Shown here piece by piece: positions 4,086 to 6,237 of a stretch of DNA of 6,237 nt. This stretch comes from Kiritimatiellia bacterium (GTDB lineage Bacteria > Verrucomicrobiota > Kiritimatiellia > CAIQIC01 > Lenti-01). The DNA lies in assembly GCA_018432565.1 (NCBI GenBank), contig JAHDSS010000169.1:1-6237 (forward strand). Direction: 5' to 3'. The notes below the pieces were generated by a model. The model did not search any database. It had not been told where the DNA came from and worked only from the letters and a program-made list of their open reading frames with translations. Each line of letters begins with the position of its first letter. The first letter of the stretch is position 1. The translations under genes and the position numbers were made by a program.

Positions 4086-5837
4086 ATGAACAAGTGGATG
4101 TGCGTCGGTGTGCTCGCGGTGTGGGCGGTGGGGTCCTTCGCGGAGGAGGTGTTTCCGCGCGAGGGCTGGGCGGAGGCGCCGAATCCGCTGGCGTCGGAGC
4201 GGGCGGAAAAGGGGGGGCAGCTGGCGGCGTTCATGGGGCCGTATCCCAAGAGCTTCAACTACTATCTCGACCAGAACACAATGTCGGCGGAGCTGTTCGG
4301 GCTGTTCTACGAGACGCTGATGAGCCAGCATCCGCTGACGCTGGAACTCGAACCGCTGCTGGCGTCGCGCTGCGTGCTGGGCGACGACCGGCGCACGTTC
4401 ACGTTCACGATGAACCCGCAGGCGCGGTGGAGCGACGGCCGGCCGGTCACCGCCGAGGACGTGCGCTGGACGTTCGAGGCGGTGATGGACCCGAAAAATC
4501 TGACCGGGCCGCACAAGATCGGGCTGGAGCGGTTCGGGCCGCCCGAGGTGCTCGACGAGACGACCATCCGGTTTGTCGCCAAGGAGGAGCACTGGCAGAA
4601 CCTGCTGGAACTGGCCGGGCTGCAGGTGCTGCCGAAGCACGCCTTCGAGGGGAAGGACTTCAACCTGCAGAACTTCGAGTTTCCGGTGGTGTCGGGCCCG
4701 TACCGGCTGGGGCGGCTCCAGGAGGGCTTGCAGGTGACGCTGGAGCGGCGGCCGGACTGGTGGGCCGCCGACCTGCCGCGGTTCCGCCGCGTGGCGAATT
4801 TCGACCGCCTGCGTTTCCGGTTCTTCGAGGACCGCGAAAACGCCTTCGAGGCGTTCAAGAAGGGAGAGATGGATGTCTTCCCCGTCTATACGGCGCACGT
4901 GTGGGCCAACCGGACCTCGGGCGAAGCCTACGACCGGCACTGGATCGTGAAGCAGGAGATCGAGAACAAGAAGCCGGTGGGGTTCCAGGGCATTGCACTG
5001 AACCGGCGGCGGCCGCCGCTGGACGATCTGCGCGTCCGCCGGGCCCTGGCGCATCTGTACCACCGCGAAAAAATGAACGCGACGCTGATGCACAACGCCT
5101 ACTTCCTGCACCGGTCCTACTACGAGGATCTCTACGACGCGGCGAACGTCTGCACGAATCCGTTTTTCGCTTTCGACAAGGAGGCCGCCCGCGCCCTGCT
5201 GGCGGAGGCCGGCTGGCAGGCCGATCCGGCCGCCGGGATTCTGATGAAGAACGGCCGGCCGCTGCGGCTGCGCTATCTGTCGCGCGGGGGCACCGACGAC
5301 AAGTTCACGGCGATCTTCCAGGAGGACCTCAAGGATGTCGGCATCGAGCTGGTGGTGGACAAGAAGGACTGGGCGGCGTGGTCCAAGGACATGGACGAGT
5401 ATCATTTCGACCTGACGTGGGCGGCGTGGAGCGCCGGGCTGTTCAAGAATCCGGAAAGCATGTGGCATTCCCGGGAGGGCGCCCGCCCGTCGGGGCAGAA
5501 CATCACCGGCTTCGGGCATCCGGAGGTGGATGCCCTGATCGAGGCGCAGCGCACGGAGTTCGACGTGCAGAAGCGCCACGCGATGGTGCGGGAGATTGAC
5601 GCGATTCTCGCGCGGGAGGTTCCCTACATTCTGCTCTGGAACAAGAACGACACCCGCCTGCTGTGGTGGAACAAATTCGGCATGCCCGACGCTCCGCTGG
5701 GCAAATACGGAGACGAGCGCAGCGCGTACCAGCTGTGGTGGGTGGATCCGGATGCCGCCGCCGATCTCGCCCATGCGCGCAAGACCGGCCGCGTCCTGCC
5801 GCCGCGCCCCCCGCGCGCCGTTTACGACGGCCCCTGA
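4086..5837 (+). CDS. YejA/OppA-like periplasmic peptide-binding protein (SBP family 5)
   Basis: This 583-residue protein is a solute-binding protein that captures peptides or similar ligands in the periplasm for an ABC transporter. Residues 1-19 look like a cleavable signal peptide (hydrophobic VGVLAVWAVG, then SFA before E20). There is no lipobox, so it should be soluble. The family signature ARWSDGRPVTAEDVRWTFEAV begins at 113. The segment ALNRRRPPLDDLRVRRAL (304-321) and the following HREKMNATL resemble the YejA branch linked to microcin C and oligopeptide uptake. The length matches that branch (about 600). The ATG at 4086 is chosen because the signal peptide begins there; the ribosome-binding site is weak. 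No permease or ATPase gene is in the window. Codon use is strongly GC-ending. The exact ligand is unknown. Confidence 0.88.
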   Translation: MNKWMCVGVLAVWAVGSFAEEVFPREGWAEAPNPLASERAEKGGQLAAFMGPYPKSFNYYLDQNTMSAELFGLFYETLMSQHPLTLELEPLLASRCVLGDDRRTFTFTMNPQARWSDGRPVTAEDVRWTFEAVMDPKNLTGPHKIGLERFGPPEVLDETTIRFVAKEEHWQNLLELAGLQVLPKHAFEGKDFNLQNFEFPVVSGPYRLGRLQEGLQVTLERRPDWWAADLPRFRRVANFDRLRFRFFEDRENAFEAFKKGEMDVFPVYTAHVWANRTSGEAYDRHWIVKQEIENKKPVGFQGIALNRRRPPLDDLRVRRALAHLYHREKMNATLMHNAYFLHRSYYEDLYDAANVCTNPFFAFDKEAARALLAEAGWQADPAAGILMKNGRPLRLRYLSRGGTDDKFTAIFQEDLKDVGIELVVDKKDWAAWSKDMDEYHFDLTWAAWSAGLFKNPESMWHSREGARPSGQNITGFGHPEVDALIEAQRTEFDVQKRHAMVREIDAILAREVPYILLWNKNDTRLLWWNKFGMPDAPLGKYGDERSAYQLWWVDPDAAADLAHARKTGRVLPPRPPRAVYDGP

Positions 5838-5920
5838 GCGCCCGCCGCAGTCCCCGAGAGTCGATGGCTCTTGCCGGGCGGGGCTGGGTTCGGGGTTCAG
5901 GGGAAAATCGAAGACCTTTC

Positions 5921-6016
5921 ACCACAGAGAACCCAGCGCGGCGGAGCCGCAACCAAATTAATCAGAACTCATGAACTCATGAAAATGGAGAGGGGGATAA
6001 GCAGGAAAACAGGAAA
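5921..6016 (+). repeat. Direct repeat block A, right copy
   Basis: This copy matches 65-160 without gaps at about 94 percent identity by eye. It starts 83 bases after the stop codon of the binding-protein gene. Between them I see no convincing terminator: only a seven-base inverted repeat, CCCCTGA (5831-5837) and TCAGGGG (5897-5903), with a very long loop. Confidence 0.85.
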
Positions 6017-6089
6017 CAACAGGAAAACATGACAGGTTAACAGCAAGCCCGAAAATGAATTAGTGGCCAGATAGTACAGAGGGGCGGAG

Positions 6090-6177
6090 CCGCAACCAAA
6101 GAAGCAGGGCCACAAAAAAACACGAGAAGCCACAAAAAGGGGAGCCTTGAATGGAAATCAACAACCAATGCGATGTA
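6090..6177 (+). repeat. Direct repeat block B, right copy
   Basis: This copy matches 318-405. It is separated from block A by about 70 bp that differ from the 157-bp left spacer and lack the CAATATT tandem. The preceding AGTACAGAGGGG (6073-6084) echoes AGTACAGAGGGT at 574-585, so the right region is a rearranged mosaic of left-region pieces. Confidence 0.8.
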
Positions 6178-6180
6178 GTC

Positions 6181-6232
6181 TTTGTGTCTTTTGGTGTTTT
6201 TGGTGGCCATGAGGGTTTTCGTTTGGCTTGCC
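6181..6232 (+). repeat. Direct repeat block C, right copy
   Basis: This copy matches 438-489 at a constant offset and runs to within five bases of the window end, so the homology may continue outside. Confidence 0.8.
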
Positions 6233-6237
6233 TATAA

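Noticed and set aside
4063..4086. GCAGAGTGGCGGATACTG resembling the 5' start of a tRNA-Leu or tRNA-Ser
   Set aside because: No anticodon arm or T-arm follows, and the binding-protein gene begins immediately.
3854..5599. 581-codon plus-strand frame overlapping the binding protein
   Set aside because: It is rich in glycine, arginine and alanine with no domain; it is a frame-shifted shadow of the same gene.
3771..5774. 667-codon minus-strand frame opposite the peptide-binding protein
   Set aside because: It is rich in R, P, H and L as expected from the complementary strand of a GC-ending gene. The plus-strand protein has a signal peptide and clear family motifs.
5831..5907. CCCCTGA/TCAGGGG inverted repeat followed by AAAA, as a terminator for the binding-protein gene
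   Set aside because: The loop is 59 bases and no T-run follows on the plus strand, so the pairing is probably chance.

Overview
The window is GC-rich bacterial DNA built around a small, self-contained CRISPR system. From left to right it holds a long non-coding stretch of dispersed repeats (1-905), a five-repeat CRISPR array (941-1237), a structured non-coding RNA region (1238-1559), a minus-strand gene for a miniature Cas12/TnpB-type RuvC nuclease (1560-2957), a divergent plus-strand Phd/VapC-like toxin-antitoxin pair (3161-3834), a gene for a periplasmic peptide-binding protein (4086-5837), and further non-coding repeats (5838-6237). No 16S rRNA or other taxonomic marker is present. The exported binding protein points to a diderm bacterium. 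The many dispersed hairpin repeats and the CACAGAG-type and CCACAAAAA-type non-coding repeats resemble those I associate with Verrucomicrobiota, Kiritimatiellota, Lentisphaerota or Planctomycetota genomes; this placement is an inference only.

The CRISPR system is the main interest. The effector is 465 residues with an intact RuvC D/E/D triad (D256, E360, D438) and a four-cysteine zinc finger. No cas1, cas2, cas4 or other cas gene and no TnpA-type transposase is visible. Downstream of its stop codon, on the same strand, lie seven compact hairpins within 166 nt. G-U pairs and a C(UUCG)G tetraloop make this RNA fold better on the minus strand. Two segments of the same region are complementary to the 5' and 3' halves of the CRISPR repeat. 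The simplest reading is a co-directional unit on the minus strand: effector, then tracrRNA, then array. The competing evidence is an AT-rich, helically phased A-tract region (732-820) beyond the far end of the array, where a leader would lie if the array were read on the plus strand.

The toxin-antitoxin pair is divergent from the effector and shares a 203-bp intergenic region with it. It has a strong promoter whose -10 box lies inside a palindrome, and the predicted transcript is leaderless. Two nearly identical 50-bp direct repeats, each with a hairpin and T-run, bracket the pair, so it looks like a cassette. At a larger scale, three blocks of near-identical sequence at the left end recur in the same order and orientation at the right end, so the whole CRISPR/toxin-antitoxin/binding-protein segment sits between long direct repeats.
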